DNA of 56,341 nucleotides from Gnetum montanum (GCA_015680685.1 MNCI01038085.1:1007782-1064122); one strand, 5' to 3'. Counted from the first letter of the stretch, positions 22,540-34,796 are shown. A program made the numbers and translations. Notes: generated by a model not told the origin, from the letters alone.

Positions 22540-24138
22540 GTCTTTTAACTAAATCCTTTCTCAAGTTCTTCATTTATTACAAAAAGCTCTCTAAAATAAG
22601 CAAAATATTTTTTTGAACAAGATAAAACAATTTTGAGACATCCTACTCTCTTTGCCAAGACTTCAAGAAAAATCTAAGTTCAAAATATTGAAAAGCCAAG
22701 AGCATTCTATAACTAAGTCAATCTTTGATACCTGTTTTACCAATTTTTGATCAAAAAATGAAAAAAAAAATTCTCCAAATTTTCTTTTAAAAAAATTGGT
22801 TAAAAATTTTAACATCAAATTCTTTGCCAACTACACTATCATACTTTTATGTTTGAAGGCTAACGTTTTAAATCATAAAAATAATAGAATATACTTTAAA
22901 CATTAAAACTTCCTTTGTTTATTACACCACAGTAATACATAAATTTCCATGATTGATGGTATCTATCAAAAATATAATCATCTATAGAATGAATCCAAGA
23001 CAACTTACTAATTAGTTTTCCCGTAATGTCATAGAACCCCTCTATTGAAAAAAACTCAATCATTGAAATGACTCTAATTTGGGGACTAAGCTCCCTCGTA
23101 ATGACATTCCAATCATTGATAAAAATTATATGACATCTTTATCCAAAATAAATAATTTTTGATTGGAATGTCAACACAATAACCTATAAAAGTCACTTTT
23201 TTGTCACAAATTTGATGAAAAAATAGATCATATGGCTTGGGGAAAAAAAACAAAGGTTTTCAAAAACAAGAAATGAAAGATCTAAATTGATTTACTGAAA
23301 AAATGTTTCCCATTAGAATAAAATTATTCACAAATTTGATATAATTACTAAAAAAAACCTTCAACGAACCCATTGTGTGGCTTTTTTTTTCAGTTTTTTC
23401 TTTTTCCCTTTCAATGAGAAAGCATTTGTTCAAAAAAAAAAAAGTATAAAAGTTTCCAATTTTGTGTGGTAACCTTTTTTTAAAAAATATAAATCTATAG
23501 TAACTCCCACCTAGAAACAAAAATGTTCCAAAATAGCAATACTAACATAAAAAAGGCTTTGGATCTCCAAAAATTGCATTTATTGAACAATTTCAAAAAT
23601 GAGGAAAAGCAAAGGATTAATCTTAAAAGGTGTAAAAAACAAATATCCTTAACCCAACAAGAAAATACATGTATCTAAAGCAATAAAGTAAGGTCTTCTT
23701 ACACTTAAAAGGATAATATGCATACGTTATTGTTTCTTCTCAACAAGGAATAATAGCATGAATCAATTGAAAAATAATATGCTCATTCACTTCCTCTATA
23801 CCAAGCTCATTCACTTCCTCTATACCAAGAAAGCATTTCCACCATGTAGAAACAAAAGGATCCATGCCCAAAAGAAACAATTTTTTTATAACCTCAATAG
23901 GAACATTCGTCTTGTCTTTGACAAGCAAACTTTGATAATTTATCCGTCTAATAAAATGCTTTAGGGTGAAAAAACGAAAACTGTTGAACTTTTGATACAC
24001 ATCCTCCCTGCACTCAAAGGAGGTTTGTGAACTGAAAAAAGGATTTAAAGAAATAATGTAAAAAGCATGTTGAAATAAAAACATATATAAAAAACATTCT
24101 TGGTAAAGTATGTAATTTTTTTGAAATAAAATAACCAT
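22540..24138 (-). pseudogene. matK: matK (plastid maturase) inside the trnK intron, broken
   Basis: MatK is a group II intron maturase. Position in the trnK intron and N-terminal similarity (QECFLYMFLFQHAFY, then FRFFTLKHFIRRIN and a degenerate IHAIIPC) support the call. Several frames are open in pieces: 23740-24138 is the N-terminal part and 23260-23520 a middle part. A 24-bp tandem duplication at 23781-23828 adds an in-frame repeat of LGIEEVNE. The C-terminal limit is approximate. Confidence 0.75.
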
Positions 24139-24653
24139 TTAGAATGAAAATGAAAGTACGTCTAAAAACATACTGCAATCTAGTTTAGTTGAGTATAACA
24201 GAATGGGGATTTAGCATTCTGGAAAACATTGATCTCATTCATCATGCGTTGTCATTATGCATGAAGGAAAAATCCTTTTATTTCACATGAAGGAAAAATC
24301 CTTTTATTTTAACAACTGAAAGCTGTCCTGACTAGAAATATAAGATCAGCAGACTAAATTTTTTACACAAAAGTTGTTAAGTCCTTAGGACTATTGTTCA
24401 ATTTCGGATAAAATGAAAAAACCTCCCTCAAATCGGATACTAAAAAGCATTTAACTTCTGATTAGTAAAAGGAAATCCTTGCTATTTTTTGACGACACAT
24501 CTGAGTTTCTTCATTTTCAAGCTATTTAATTATTTCCATAGAGTCCCCTAACTACAAAAATATTGTCCTTTAATGGATCTTTTTCCTTTCCTCACATTTT
24601 GTCCGAAAGAAAAGAAACAAAATAGGACCCTTTCCAAAAGATGACATGCTTTT

Positions 24654-24774
24654 TTTCCTTGTAATTTATAGGATAAGTCAGAGCTTTATGGTCATTACCA
24701 ATGCCGTCAACAATTTTTCCTTGTAATTTATAGGATAAGTCAGAGCTTTATGGTCATTACCAATGCCATCAACA
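24654..24774. repeat. Tandem duplication, period about 62 bp
   Basis: Two near-identical units (tttttccttgtaatttatag...accaatgcc) lie in the trnK intron upstream of matK. One CpG/CpA difference separates them. A shorter duplication (period 26, catgaaggaaaaatcc) lies at 24261-24312. Confidence 0.9.
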
Positions 24775-24820
24775 AAATTGTTGACTTGATGCCCAAATGT
24801 GAAAATGTTTAGTTGCACTA

Positions 24821-24855
24821 AAAAGATGAGTGCTCTGCCATTGAGTTAGCAACCC
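24821..24855 (-). pseudogene. trnK-UUU: trnK-UUU 5' exon (plastid)
   Basis: The reverse complement gggttgctaactcaatggc matches the 5' end of plastid tRNA-Lys and is well kept. Confidence 0.85.
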
Positions 24856-25264
24856 TTCAAAAAGGTGAGAAAAATCTAGTGAAACAAATAACTGCAAAAA
24901 ACTAAAAGAAATATAGCGAAAAAACATTCTTTTTGCACTATACACTAAAGATATTAGTGGATGACACTATTTTTCAAACCTTTATTATCAACTTTTTACC
25001 GTAACAAATTGACCATAAAAAATAGAATTAGTTTTTAACAAATTTTGAAGAAAAAAAGGTATTCCCAACTAACAAAAATAAATGATAAATCAACAACTCT
25101 TTTTAATGTCATTGTAATATAGCTAAAAAATGACTTTTATAATCAATAAAATTATGTTGAGCTTAGATCTGACTATGCTATAATAAGTCAATTTCAAAAA
25201 AAAAAGACCTAACAAAAAAATGTAAACCTTGCTTTACTTAGAAGGTTCCTCTTGATACAAAACT

Positions 25265-26871
25265 ACCCAAGTCTATACCTTGTAGGATAGTTGGTACTTA
25301 AAACTTCCTTAGTTGCATACATTACTTCAATAGTAATATTATCTATACCATTATTTTGTGCAAAATATTTAGTATTTCACTTTACTTACTTTATCCTAGA
25401 TAAAGCGAGGTATTTTTCAAAATTCTTACACTTTTTGTATCACATGCTAACTCTCCATTATTTTTAGGTTTATTGATAACTTCTTTAGTATCATGGCCTG
25501 CAAAAATATCTAGAAGATGATCTTCCATACCTAAAGAAAAAGAGTTATAAACCAAATCAACTATTTGATTCGTACCTTCATAATCCATAAAAGGAAAATA
25601 TCCCAAAGGAAAATTTAGAATATGAACTGGTGCAAAAATTTTCCAATATGTCACTCCATTTGAGTGCCAAATATTACAAATGGCCCAACAGGAGCAATTT
25701 TGTCTCCTACTTCAACATGATCTTCTGTTATCAATATTTCATTGCTAAAATCATGAATTTTCTCTTTGAACCATTCAACATCATGTTTATAATATGTACC
25801 CATGCAACTAACACAAATTCCCATTTCTTGTGCAAGTATTTTAGTTATTGCTGCAACATGAGTAGCATCACCAAAAATCATAGTTTGCTTTCTTATCAAA
25901 TTCTAACAATTAATTGAACTTGTGAACCAAACAACTTGGGAAACATAGTTTGCTTTCTTATCAAATTCTAACAATTAATTGAACTTGTGAATCAAACAAC
26001 TTGGGAAACAAATTGAGTTTGGTGATCAATGTAAGAATCAAAGTCCAAATTTTTCCCTCTAAAAATTGGGAAAAAAAGTGCTTACATTTTTTTCTATTTG
26101 ATGAATAAACTTTGCACTATCTAAAACTCCCATAGGAGTTGTAGATATATTGGTAATTTTGAATTCCTTATTCAAAAGAATCACTATTAATAAACCTACT
26201 TCCTAATAAGGAATCAAATTGAACCAAGCTTTTGGCAAACTTTGCAAATTTTTTACATATCCTTCTTCCAAAGCCATGTGATTTATTTTCATATCAAGAT
26301 CCTTTAATAAACATCTCAATTTATGACAACTGTGTTAATAATGAAATCCTAAAGTGAAAATTCTGATTATATTAACCAAAGGTACATTTATACAAAATTG
26401 GTCTAAATTTTCTTGTCTATATGTGTTAGAGAAATAAAAATGAACAATCTACTCTAATGTTCTATCTGTAGCTTCAATTTCATTCACTTGATAATGGTCT
26501 ACATCCACAAAAATGATGTTGGAATTAGAACATATGGAAGCTCTATCCACAAAATTTTGTAAGTCTTCTTGTAAAATACTTGAAGTATAGTTAGGTGTCA
26601 ATACAATCAAATCAGGTCATTCTTCTTTGTCATTCCTAAGAAGGTTATTCACTACCATTTTTTAAAATCCATGTGGTACTACATGATGATCCACAATATT
26701 GGTTGTTACTAGAGTAACATTTCTTTCTTGTTCTAACATGGAGTGCATTACATTGAAATAGTCATCTCCTAAAGGAGCATGCATAATAGCATGCACATTT
26801 TGAAACAAATTAGCCACTTATAGAGTTCCAATATGAGTAGGACCAAAATACATCCAATAAGCTAATTTCAT
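25265..26871 (-). pseudogene. chlB: chlB (light-independent protochlorophyllide reductase subunit B), broken
   Basis: ChlB is one of three subunits of the dark-operative protochlorophyllide reductase, lost from flowering plants but kept in most gymnosperms. The start MKLAYWMYFGPTHIGTL lies at 26871. Other matches are the segment around [20 protein letters not shown] (near 25800), [20 protein letters not shown] (near 25550) and an EVMYAAKE-like end near 25290. A 65-bp tandem duplication at 25881-26010 and several stops break the frame. It is the best lineage marker in the window. Confidence 0.92.
25881..26010. repeat. Tandem duplication, period 65 bp, in chlB
   Basis: Two copies of tagtttgctttcttatcaaa...aacttgggaaaca follow directly on one another and are almost identical. 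Because the duplication breaks the reading frame, it arose after the transfer from plastid to nucleus. Confidence 0.92.
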
Positions 26872-27394
26872 AATTTGTAATCCAAAAATTCTAGCTAAAT
26901 CATTTTTTTTTGTAACACACAAAGGATATTACTTTCTAATTTTTATATATGGGAAAAAATTCTAAAGGTGTTTGATTTTTCATATATTTATTTTGAATAA
27001 ATTAAAATAATGAACCTTGCCTAAATTATTTTACACTAAACCCTATTGACATTTATGATTTTACTTACAAAATACAGATAAACCATATTTGTAAGAACAA
27101 GAATCACTAATTCCTAACTAGAAAAAGTTAAGAAAGAATCATTGAGGTAAGCCTTTGTAATGCATGAATTCAATTGATTTGCTTTGATACACACATATAT
27201 ATATATAATGCTTTTTTCTTTACATGATTAGACTTAGAAAATTCAACAGTGATTTTGCTATGAGTAATCTCCCTTACACTAGGAATGATAAACATAATAA
27301 CAAATTATATCTTCCTTTGGCTCAACTCAAGCATATCCTTGATTATGCGCTTCTTTTGTGCATTCACGATATATTTAGTTAGGAGACTAATAGG
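26872..27394. other. Probable plastid spacer upstream of chlB, then junction with nuclear DNA
   Basis: AT-rich sequence with a short (at)n run near 27186-27208. No trnQ or other plastid gene that would normally follow chlB is visible, so the plastid block seems to stop here. Confidence 0.4.
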
Positions 27395-27765
27395 GTTGAG
27401 ATGATTTTAAATAAGATAATTTTAACCAAGCTTGACTATTGGATGAGGTAACAAGATATTTGAAAAAGGAATTATTCATTCATCCTCCATTTTTCTACCC
27501 CTTTCCCAATTTAGTTTTAACCTCTTGGTCAAGTTTGTTCTATCTTTTTTCGTTCATGGCATTTTTGAGAAATAAATCTCTTACATAAGTAATAGTTTAA
27601 AAATACCATGAACAAACAAATATAGAACAAACTTAACTGAGAGGGTAAAACTAAATTGGGAAAGGGGTAGAGAAATAGAAGGTGGATTAGTGATTCCATT
27701 TCTAGATATCTTATTACCTCATTTAGTAGTTGGGCTTGGTTTAAATCATCTTGGCCAATTGATAT
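27395..27765. mobile_element. Foldback (long inverted repeat) element, MITE-like
   Basis: Two arms of roughly 165 bp are inverted copies of each other around a short loop (about 27582-27605). For example, ctacccctttcccaatttag at 27495 faces ctaaattgggaaaggggtag at 27652, and accaagcttgactattgg near 27422 faces tagttgggcttggttt near 27728. The arms differ at scattered positions, so the copy is old. No ORF is present. Target duplications were not identified. Confidence 0.75.
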
Positions 27766-28072
27766 ATATATATATAAAAGCTAGTGGAGTAGTTTCATGA
27801 GGAATTAGTAGACTTTAATGTTTTTTTCTGTTTTTAACTAATCAATTATCATTATACATTGTTAAAATATTAATAGAACTATTTAGATAACATCACTATT
27901 TGCATTCCAAATAATATATATTAGTAAACATAAATTGGTAGAAATAAAAGTTTATAGTTTTTGTATATGTTGATGAAGGAATACATTGCACAATTATTGC
28001 AACAAACATTATAGAGTTGTAGAATAGGATTTAGAAAAAGACAAAATATAGAGATAAGTGTGACCCAATATG

Positions 28073-29012
28073 CCTAATCCTCCAATTGAGCAGAATGATT
28101 TTTCAATGCAATTCTACTATGAAGATGTTTCATATCTGAAATCTTTTTGTATCTTTGCACATAGAAAGTAGGGTGAATCTTCAAAGAATCAATGATCTTA
28201 ACTCTAGATAATGCAACAAATGTTAGACCCATAACTTCTCTTGAACCAATGTCAATAGTAGCCTTATCTAGTGTCATACCTTGAGAATTATGAATACTCA
28301 TGGCCCATGACAACCATAATTGGCACATGATGAGGATTACCATTATCAAAGGGACATTTGATGTAAGAGTCAAAATCAACAATAATGTATGATGATAATG
28401 TAGGTGGCTATTTACTTAGATGATACATAATACTATAAATCATGCGAAGTGCATCATTCACCAATCCTACTTAGGGCCCAAGGTTAATTGTTAGCATAAC
28501 CCTTGCAGCTTAACATATAAGCAAAGATTGTTCAATATCATCACTATTATCATTTAAGATTCTAAATCCATGTGAATCTCTATCTTCTACACACATAGTA
28601 ATGTGTCTCTACAGTATTTGCAACATCTTCTTATTGTGTGATTGGACTTTATCCTTCATATCATATAAATGCATTGATTCTTCAAAATAATCTAATTCAC
28701 TCAAATTGGATGGAAGATTCATTTGATTAGCAAAGAAATTATAATCCTCATCATGCCTTTTTCCTTCTCTAATATGGATCAATACTTCCCTGAATCTTTG
28801 TTGTTGAGGATCAATGCTAGATTGATGATAAATTGGATCTAAAGTAACAAAGGTATGAAATGATTGTCAAACCCGTCTAATATCTAGAATCCTAGATGCA
28901 TAAGGCACAACATCAAGCATAGGAGGAAGTTAACCCAAATCACCTATCATTATAACTAATCTTCTTCCAAAAACTTCATTGTGAGGCTTTTGAAAAATTT
29001 TTCTTGGTCGTC
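28073..29012 (-). pseudogene. PIF1-like DNA helicase, C-terminal half (broken)
   Basis: PIF1-family 5'-3' helicases occur as host genes and in Helitron-type transposons. The minus strand shows RRPRKIFQKPHNEVFGRR then IGDLG-stop-LPPMLDVV (the GDxxQLPP motif, with Q changed to a stop) near 28900-29000. A middle part follows with LDPIYHQSSIDPQQQRFRE-type sequence near 28800, and then WAMSIHNSQGMTLDKATIDI and GLTFVALSRVK (motif VI) within 28074-28382. The N-terminal half, including Walker A, is missing. No Rep domain or Helitron end was found, so its carrier is unknown. Confidence 0.85.
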
Positions 29013-29165
29013 TATCAATGCTTTCATTTAGAAAATTTCATCAAACTCATTTCAAAACTAATTGATGAAATGAGTTTTGTGGAAGGAAAATGAAAATAGA
29101 AACTAAAATCAGAAATTTCCTAAATGAAATGGAAACAAAATCAAAAATTGAGAAAACAAAATCTC

Positions 29166-29310
29166 TCATCTCTTTGTTTCTCTACCACTTACCCAATTTA
29201 GATATACCCTTTTAGTCAAGTTTGTTCTATCTTTATATGTTCAAGGTGTTTTCGAAGCATAAATCTCTCACATAAATAAGAGCTCAAAAACACCATGAAC
29301 ATAAATCTCT
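29166..29310. repeat. Partial second copy of the foldback element
   Basis: The left-arm inner half, the loop (ataaatctctcacataaata) and the start of the right arm match 27490-27620. It lies on the other side of the helicase fragment from the full copy. Confidence 0.65.
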
Positions 29311-29339
29311 TGCATAAATAAGAATGGTAGAATGCTATT

Positions 29340-29800
29340 TCTAATATTCAAGAGACCTGGTGAATAAAATATGAAACCCTTGAGACTCAAATGCAAAATA
29401 CAATAGAAATTTCTGAAGAAAAAACATTACAAACAATATATGAAAGACTAAAAGAAGAACATGATTCATTTTGAGAAATGGCTAATAATATGATTTAGGC
29501 TAATGATAAAGAAATTTCACAACTATTGATAACAGTGAACTCCAAAATTTGCCGGCAGGTTCATGTGGACAATCACAACATTAAAGAAAATGAAAGTCAT
29601 GAGCCACAATCCATGAATATTGTAGTAGCTAAGCAACAAATACTGCACTTTCCAAGGTAGCGTAATCACCAAGGATCAAGATGATTTATTAATTCTATGT
29701 ATAGGCAGCAACATTGTATTCATCTGCTACAGTAGTAGGTAAAAGAATTATTAAACCAATAGAATCATGCATACAATCAATGACACAAGACAAAAACTGC
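29340..29800 (+). other. Unrecognised charged reading frame, decayed
   Basis: One plus frame reads almost continuously as Glu/Lys/Gln-rich helix-forming sequence (YETLETQMQNTIEISEEKTL, then RLKEEHDSF and LITVNSKICRQVHVDN) with a handful of stops. It may be the remains of a coiled-coil or transposon protein. No homologue is recognised. A 47-bp tandem duplication follows at 29796-29889. Confidence 0.3.
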
Positions 29801-30007
29801 TACCATGAAAGCAAATCAGAGTAGCAAAAAACATTGTATGTCACTGCTACCATGAAAGCAAATCAGAGTAGCAAAAAAATTGTATGTCAATGTTTTAATA
29901 GCAGATATGGTAAAGGCTAGAGCTACAATAATGGTGGTGGTGTTTTGTGAAGTGCAAATGGTGCTTCTGCGTCTGATGGCTGCCTAGACTGACGTGCATG
30001 CTACATT

Positions 30008-30637
30008 CTATAGTGGTAGTGATGACTTCAGCACCATGGGTAAAGCATGCAGATATGGGGACCTATACTCCATGGGCTGCCAGAAAAAAAATGACAACAA
30101 TGGCAATGGTAAGCCATTAACACCAAACCACATATCATCATGATATGTAGCTAGTTGGTGCAGTAGGAGCTTATCATGAGCTCTTTCAAGATCTTTGATG
30201 GTCATAGAGCCAACATGTACATCACCAACGGTGGAGGCCTCACTATGCGCTACATCTCCAGCATCATCATTCATAGCAAATCCCTCTATTGTTGCCATCG
30301 TTGTTGCCATTGCATGCTCCATCCTTTTCCATTGTAGGCGATCATCACCATAATCGTTACCGCACCCTACATCGCACTGCAAGAAAGCCTTGCCCACTAT
30401 CAGTACACTCATTGCTATCACTGCTGTTGAATCTGCTACACCGCTGTTGCTGTTGAATCTGCTACACCGCTGTTGTCTGTTCGCCGTGAAAAAAGCCATC
30501 TCTGTGTAGTGCAACACCACTATTATTCCCCCTATTATTGTGCATGTTTCACCTATGGCACTGTGCCGATGAAGAGTACAAGGTGTCGATTTGTGTGCAG
30601 GTGTTTGGGGTGCACCAATGGAGGCTCTAGCGGCCAT
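30008..30637 (-). CDS. Unknown 209-codon ORF
   Basis: This is the longest intact minus-strand frame in the window. The protein is Ala/Thr/Met/Asp-rich with no recognised motif, signal peptide or convincing membrane segment. It overlaps a plus-strand ORF (30473-30964) antisense, and the sequence has repeated cat/gct/gtt-rich runs that keep several frames open. It could be a chance ORF in simple-sequence DNA. Confidence 0.2.
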   Translation of the reverse strand: MAARASIGAPQTPAHKSTPCTLHRHSAIGETCTIIGGIIVVLHYTEMAFFTANRQQRCSRFNSNSGVADSTAVIAMSVLIVGKAFLQCDVGCGNDYGDDRLQWKRMEHAMATTMATIEGFAMNDDAGDVAHSEASTVGDVHVGSMTIKDLERAHDKLLLHQLATYHDDMWFGVNGLPLPLLSFFFWQPMEYRSPYLHALPMVLKSSLPL

Positions 30638-30964
30638 TCAATGGATGGTGCTCATGCTGTTGTCAACATCGCTGCTCATTGCGATGGTGTGGCTCAACAT
30701 GGAGTGCCTACTGGTGCACTATGGCCAAGACTTGGAAATCATAAGCATCACTTGTATCTACATCCTCTAGTCATTGCCCAATTTGGAAGTGCAGGCACTG
30801 CTACACCTGCAATGCATTTTCCTAAACATGTAGAAACTGATTTGCTCACTACTGCTACACCTGCAATGCATTTTCCTAAACATGTAGAAACTGATTTGCT
30901 CACTGGTGCTCATGCCTGGTACCTCCATGCTAGTATACATCCCCATAAATTTGTTGATGCATAG
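30473..30964 (+). CDS. Unknown 163-codon ORF with an internal 54-bp repeat
   Basis: The frame contains a perfect in-frame tandem repeat (TATPAMHFPKHVETDLLT twice, DNA 30797-30904, period 54). It is rich in His and Cys near the N-terminus, with no recognised domain. A shorter duplication (gctacaccgctgttg) lies just upstream at about 30428-30474. The repeats are nearly identical, so they are recent. Coding status is unproven. Confidence 0.25.
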   Translation: MSVRREKSHLCVVQHHYYSPYYCACFTYGTVPMKSTRCRFVCRCLGCTNGGSSGHSMDGAHAVVNIAAHCDGVAQHGVPTGALWPRLGNHKHHLYLHPLVIAQFGSAGTATPAMHFPKHVETDLLTTATPAMHFPKHVETDLLTGAHAWYLHASIHPHKFVDA

Positions 30965-31059
30965 CCTGGGCATGGGCATCATATCATTGTGCTCGGCTCC
31001 ACCTAGACCAACCTCATCATGGTCATCATCATGTCCACCTACATGGTGAGGTTGGAGGT

Positions 31060-31560
31060 GTGTTAGAGGACATGGCCCAATGCCAGGGTATGATTTCTAT
31101 AGTATCGTCTAACGCACACGGGCATCACACGACCACTCAAAAGTTAGCTACGTCTTCTGTTGCGGGGAACGAGTTGGCAATTAACAGCATAAGCTACCAT
31201 CTCCGTCAGGATGTTGGCAAGCTGGAACAGTCATCCGTGCTGGGAGAGCGGGAGCACACGCCTTATGACTTCGGGACCAAACTGGGGGGCCGTCCGCCGG
31301 GGTCGTCTATTCGCGGGTTTCGCCACAACAGAGAATATCGAAAGGTGACGCCTCAGGACTAAACCCCTAACTGCAGCCTTAATCGAACGACAGCACGTCT
31401 TGATCGCTCTACCTCTAGCTGCCGGTCCTACAGGTCCACGAGGTTGGGACACTATTGTGGCTGATTGTCCAAAGCTGTGTGTCAGAGTGCCTCAAGTGAT
31501 GGTAGTACGAGATCATGGTCCTTCTTTGCGAACTCCTATGGAACCATAGTGAAGTAGTGG
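31060..31560 (+). other. CpG-retaining patch with an unidentified possible coding remnant
   Basis: The segment about 31100-31520 keeps many CpG sites (gggccgtccgccggggtcg, ttcgcgggtttcgcc) in contrast to its CpG-poor surroundings. One frame is open for 101 codons (31060-31362). Another reads RRGRLFAGFATTENIER, then a stop, then a long open run including VVRDHGPSLRTPMEP ending near 31549. I do not recognise the protein. It may be a recent insertion, an unmethylated site or an exon remnant. Confidence 0.3.
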
Positions 31561-31711
31561 TGGGTGTGGCGACGTGCTGAGTTCGTGGATAGGAGAATCA
31601 TGTTTTTTCCATTTTTGAGATCTGACGTGGCATGACATGGCCATGGTGAAAAACTTCTACCCTCTTCCACACACCATTGTGGCAAATGTGTTGGCCTCTC
31701 GACGAAAACAA

Positions 31712-31783
31712 GCCCTTTTAACTCACTAGGAGAGTAATGCCATGGTAAGGCATAAGTCATTTGTTTAACCACAATAAAGGGCT
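31712..31783 (+). pseudogene. trnT-GGU: trnT-GGU relic (plastid), left end of NUPT block B
   Basis: Seventy-two nucleotides align with plastid tRNA-Thr(GGU). The acceptor ends gcccttt...aaagggc are complementary and the anticodon loop gccatggtaaggc is kept, but the T arm is altered. It precedes psbD as in many plastomes, so the block starts at or just before it. Confidence 0.8.
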
Positions 31784-32289
31784 TTGTTGCTTTGCTTTTC
31801 CAATTCAAGATATAATATATATATATATATATATATATANTCAAAACAATTGGGGATCTAATTGCTATTAAGTCTAGGTGGACTTTTTTTTTTATTTTCA
31901 TAAATGACATTTAAATTTACAGGAATTCAGAACACTAAAAAGAAAAAGCTTTTTCCTTTTAGTTATAATGGTAAATTAGATAAGTATCTCTACATATCTC
32001 ATTTCTTTCAAGAAAGAAAAAATAAAATAAGAAAAATATATACCTATATGTCTTTTTTTAGATTCAGAAACAATTTTTGAATAAAATCAATTCTTAGAAA
32101 CATAAGAGTAGATTAATTGGTAGACTCATAAAGTAATTGGAAATAGTAATAAACAAAATAGGCAATTCTGAAAACTACAGTGAAGTTATTTACTAGTTTA
32201 GCTCTATTTCAAAGAATGAATACACTTTTGTTTTGTGAGCTATTCCAAAAGAAAATGAACAAACTAGTTAACAAAAAAGGAGAAGGATT
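31784..32289 (+). other. Plastid psbD leader region with a TA microsatellite
   Basis: A (TA)n run of about 30 bp at 31811-31839 ends in one unresolved base (31840). The rest is AT-rich spacer leading to the psbD start. No gene is visible. Confidence 0.55.
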
Positions 32290-33378
<1,089 letters not shown>

Positions 33379-33389
<11 letters not shown>

Positions 33390-34727
33390 CGGAACTCTTA
33401 CTTTAGAAGGCCATGACCAAGAAACTAAAGGTTTTGCATCGTCAGACAACAATGCTGGACTAATCAATTTATTGGGTAAATTACTTGGAGCTCATGTATC
33501 TCATGCTGGATTAATTGTATCTGGGCAGGTTCAATGAACCTTTTCAGAGTAGCTCATTTTATCTCAGAAAAACCAATGTATGAAGAAGGATGAATTTTAC
33601 TTCCTCATCCTGCCACTCTAGGATGGGGTGTAGGTCTGGGTGGAGAAATCATGGACACATTTCCTTAGTTTGTGTGAAGAGTACTCCATTTAATTTCATC
33701 CGTAGTTTTAGGCTTTGGTGGTATTTATCATGGGCTTATAGGCCTTGAAACCTTAGAAGAATCTTTTCCGTTTTTAGGTTACACATGGAAATATAGGAAT
33801 AAAATGACAACCATTTTAGATATTCACCTCATTCTACTAGGTGTTGGTGCTTTTCTTCTAGTATTTAAAGCTTTGTTTTTTGGTAGTATATATGATACCT
33901 GGGCTCTAGGTAGAGGAGATAGAAAAATCACAAATTTGACTCTTAGCCCCAACATTATTTTCGATTATTAACTGAAATCTTCTTTTGGAGGAGAGGGTTG
34001 GGTTATTACTGTGGACACTGGTTGGGTTCCATATGTATCTTTGGTGGTATCTAGCAGAGCTTAACTAAACCTTTTGCTTGAACTCAATGCCTTTGTATGG
34101 TCTAGCAAAGCTTATTTATTGTATAGTTTAGTGCTCTCTCTGTCTTTCATTTTATTGGTTGCTACCTTGTTTTGTTTAACAGTATAGCATATCCAAGTTA
34201 ATTCTATGGGCCCACTAAGCCAAAAGCTTCTCAGCCTCAAGCATTTACTTTTTTGGTCCAAGACCAGCGTCTTGGAGCTAGCATAAGATCTACTCAAGGA
34301 CCAACTGATTTGGGTAAATATCTTGTGCGTTCTCTTACCAGAGAGACTATCTTTGGAGGAGAAACCATGCATTTTTAGGATATTTGTGCCCCTTGGTTAG
34401 AACCAGTAAGGGGTCCTAATGGTTTAGACTTGAGTAAATTGAAAAAAGATATACAACCTTGGCAAGAACGACACTCAGCCACATATATGATTGATGCTCC
34501 TTTAGGCTCATGAAATTCACTAGGCGTTTTAGCTATTGAAATAAATGTAGTAAACATTGTTTCCTCTCAAAGTTAGTTAGCGACTTCTCACTTTGTTTTA
34601 GGATTTTGTTTTCTTTATGGGCCATTTGTTGTGGCATGTAGGTCACACTCATGCAGCAGCAGCAGGTTTTGGGAAAGGAATTGATTGCAATATAGAACCC
34701 ATCCTTTTTATGATTCCTCTTAACTGA
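33379..34727 (+). pseudogene. psbC: psbC (photosystem II CP43), broken
   Basis: CP43 is the inner antenna protein of photosystem II. It starts [20 protein letters not shown], overlapping psbD by 11 bp. It continues through [15 protein letters not shown]-type sequence (near 33690), QDQRLGA (near 34265), [19 protein letters not shown] (near 34420) and ends [17 protein letters not shown] and TGA at 34725-34727. It is nearly full length with multiple stops. Confidence 0.93.
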
Positions 34728-34796
34728 AAAAAAGAAGAAAAAACATTCAATACAATGAACAAAAAATAAAAGGAGAGAGAATGAACAAAAAATAAA

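Larger units (their letters stand above)
7017..27190 (-). other. NUPT block A: plastid DNA ycf2-trnH-trnI-psbA-trnK/matK-chlB
   Basis: After removing the retroelement at 13246-21776, the remaining sequence is colinear plastid DNA of about 11.6 kb, with ycf2, trnH, psbA, matK/trnK and chlB on the minus strand and trnI-CAU on the plus strand. Every protein gene is broken. Having psbA next to trnI and ycf2 suggests a plastome lacking the large inverted repeat, as in conifers; I cannot assign the family. The right edge is approximate: plastid identity fades after the chlB start at 26871. Confidence 0.8.

Noticed and set aside
23781-30904. CRISPR-like or satellite arrays
   Set aside because: The repeats are two-copy direct tandem duplications of unrelated units, with no spacer pattern.
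31060-31560. Mitochondrial DNA insertion
   Set aside because: GC content suggested it, but no mitochondrial gene could be recognised, so origin is left open.
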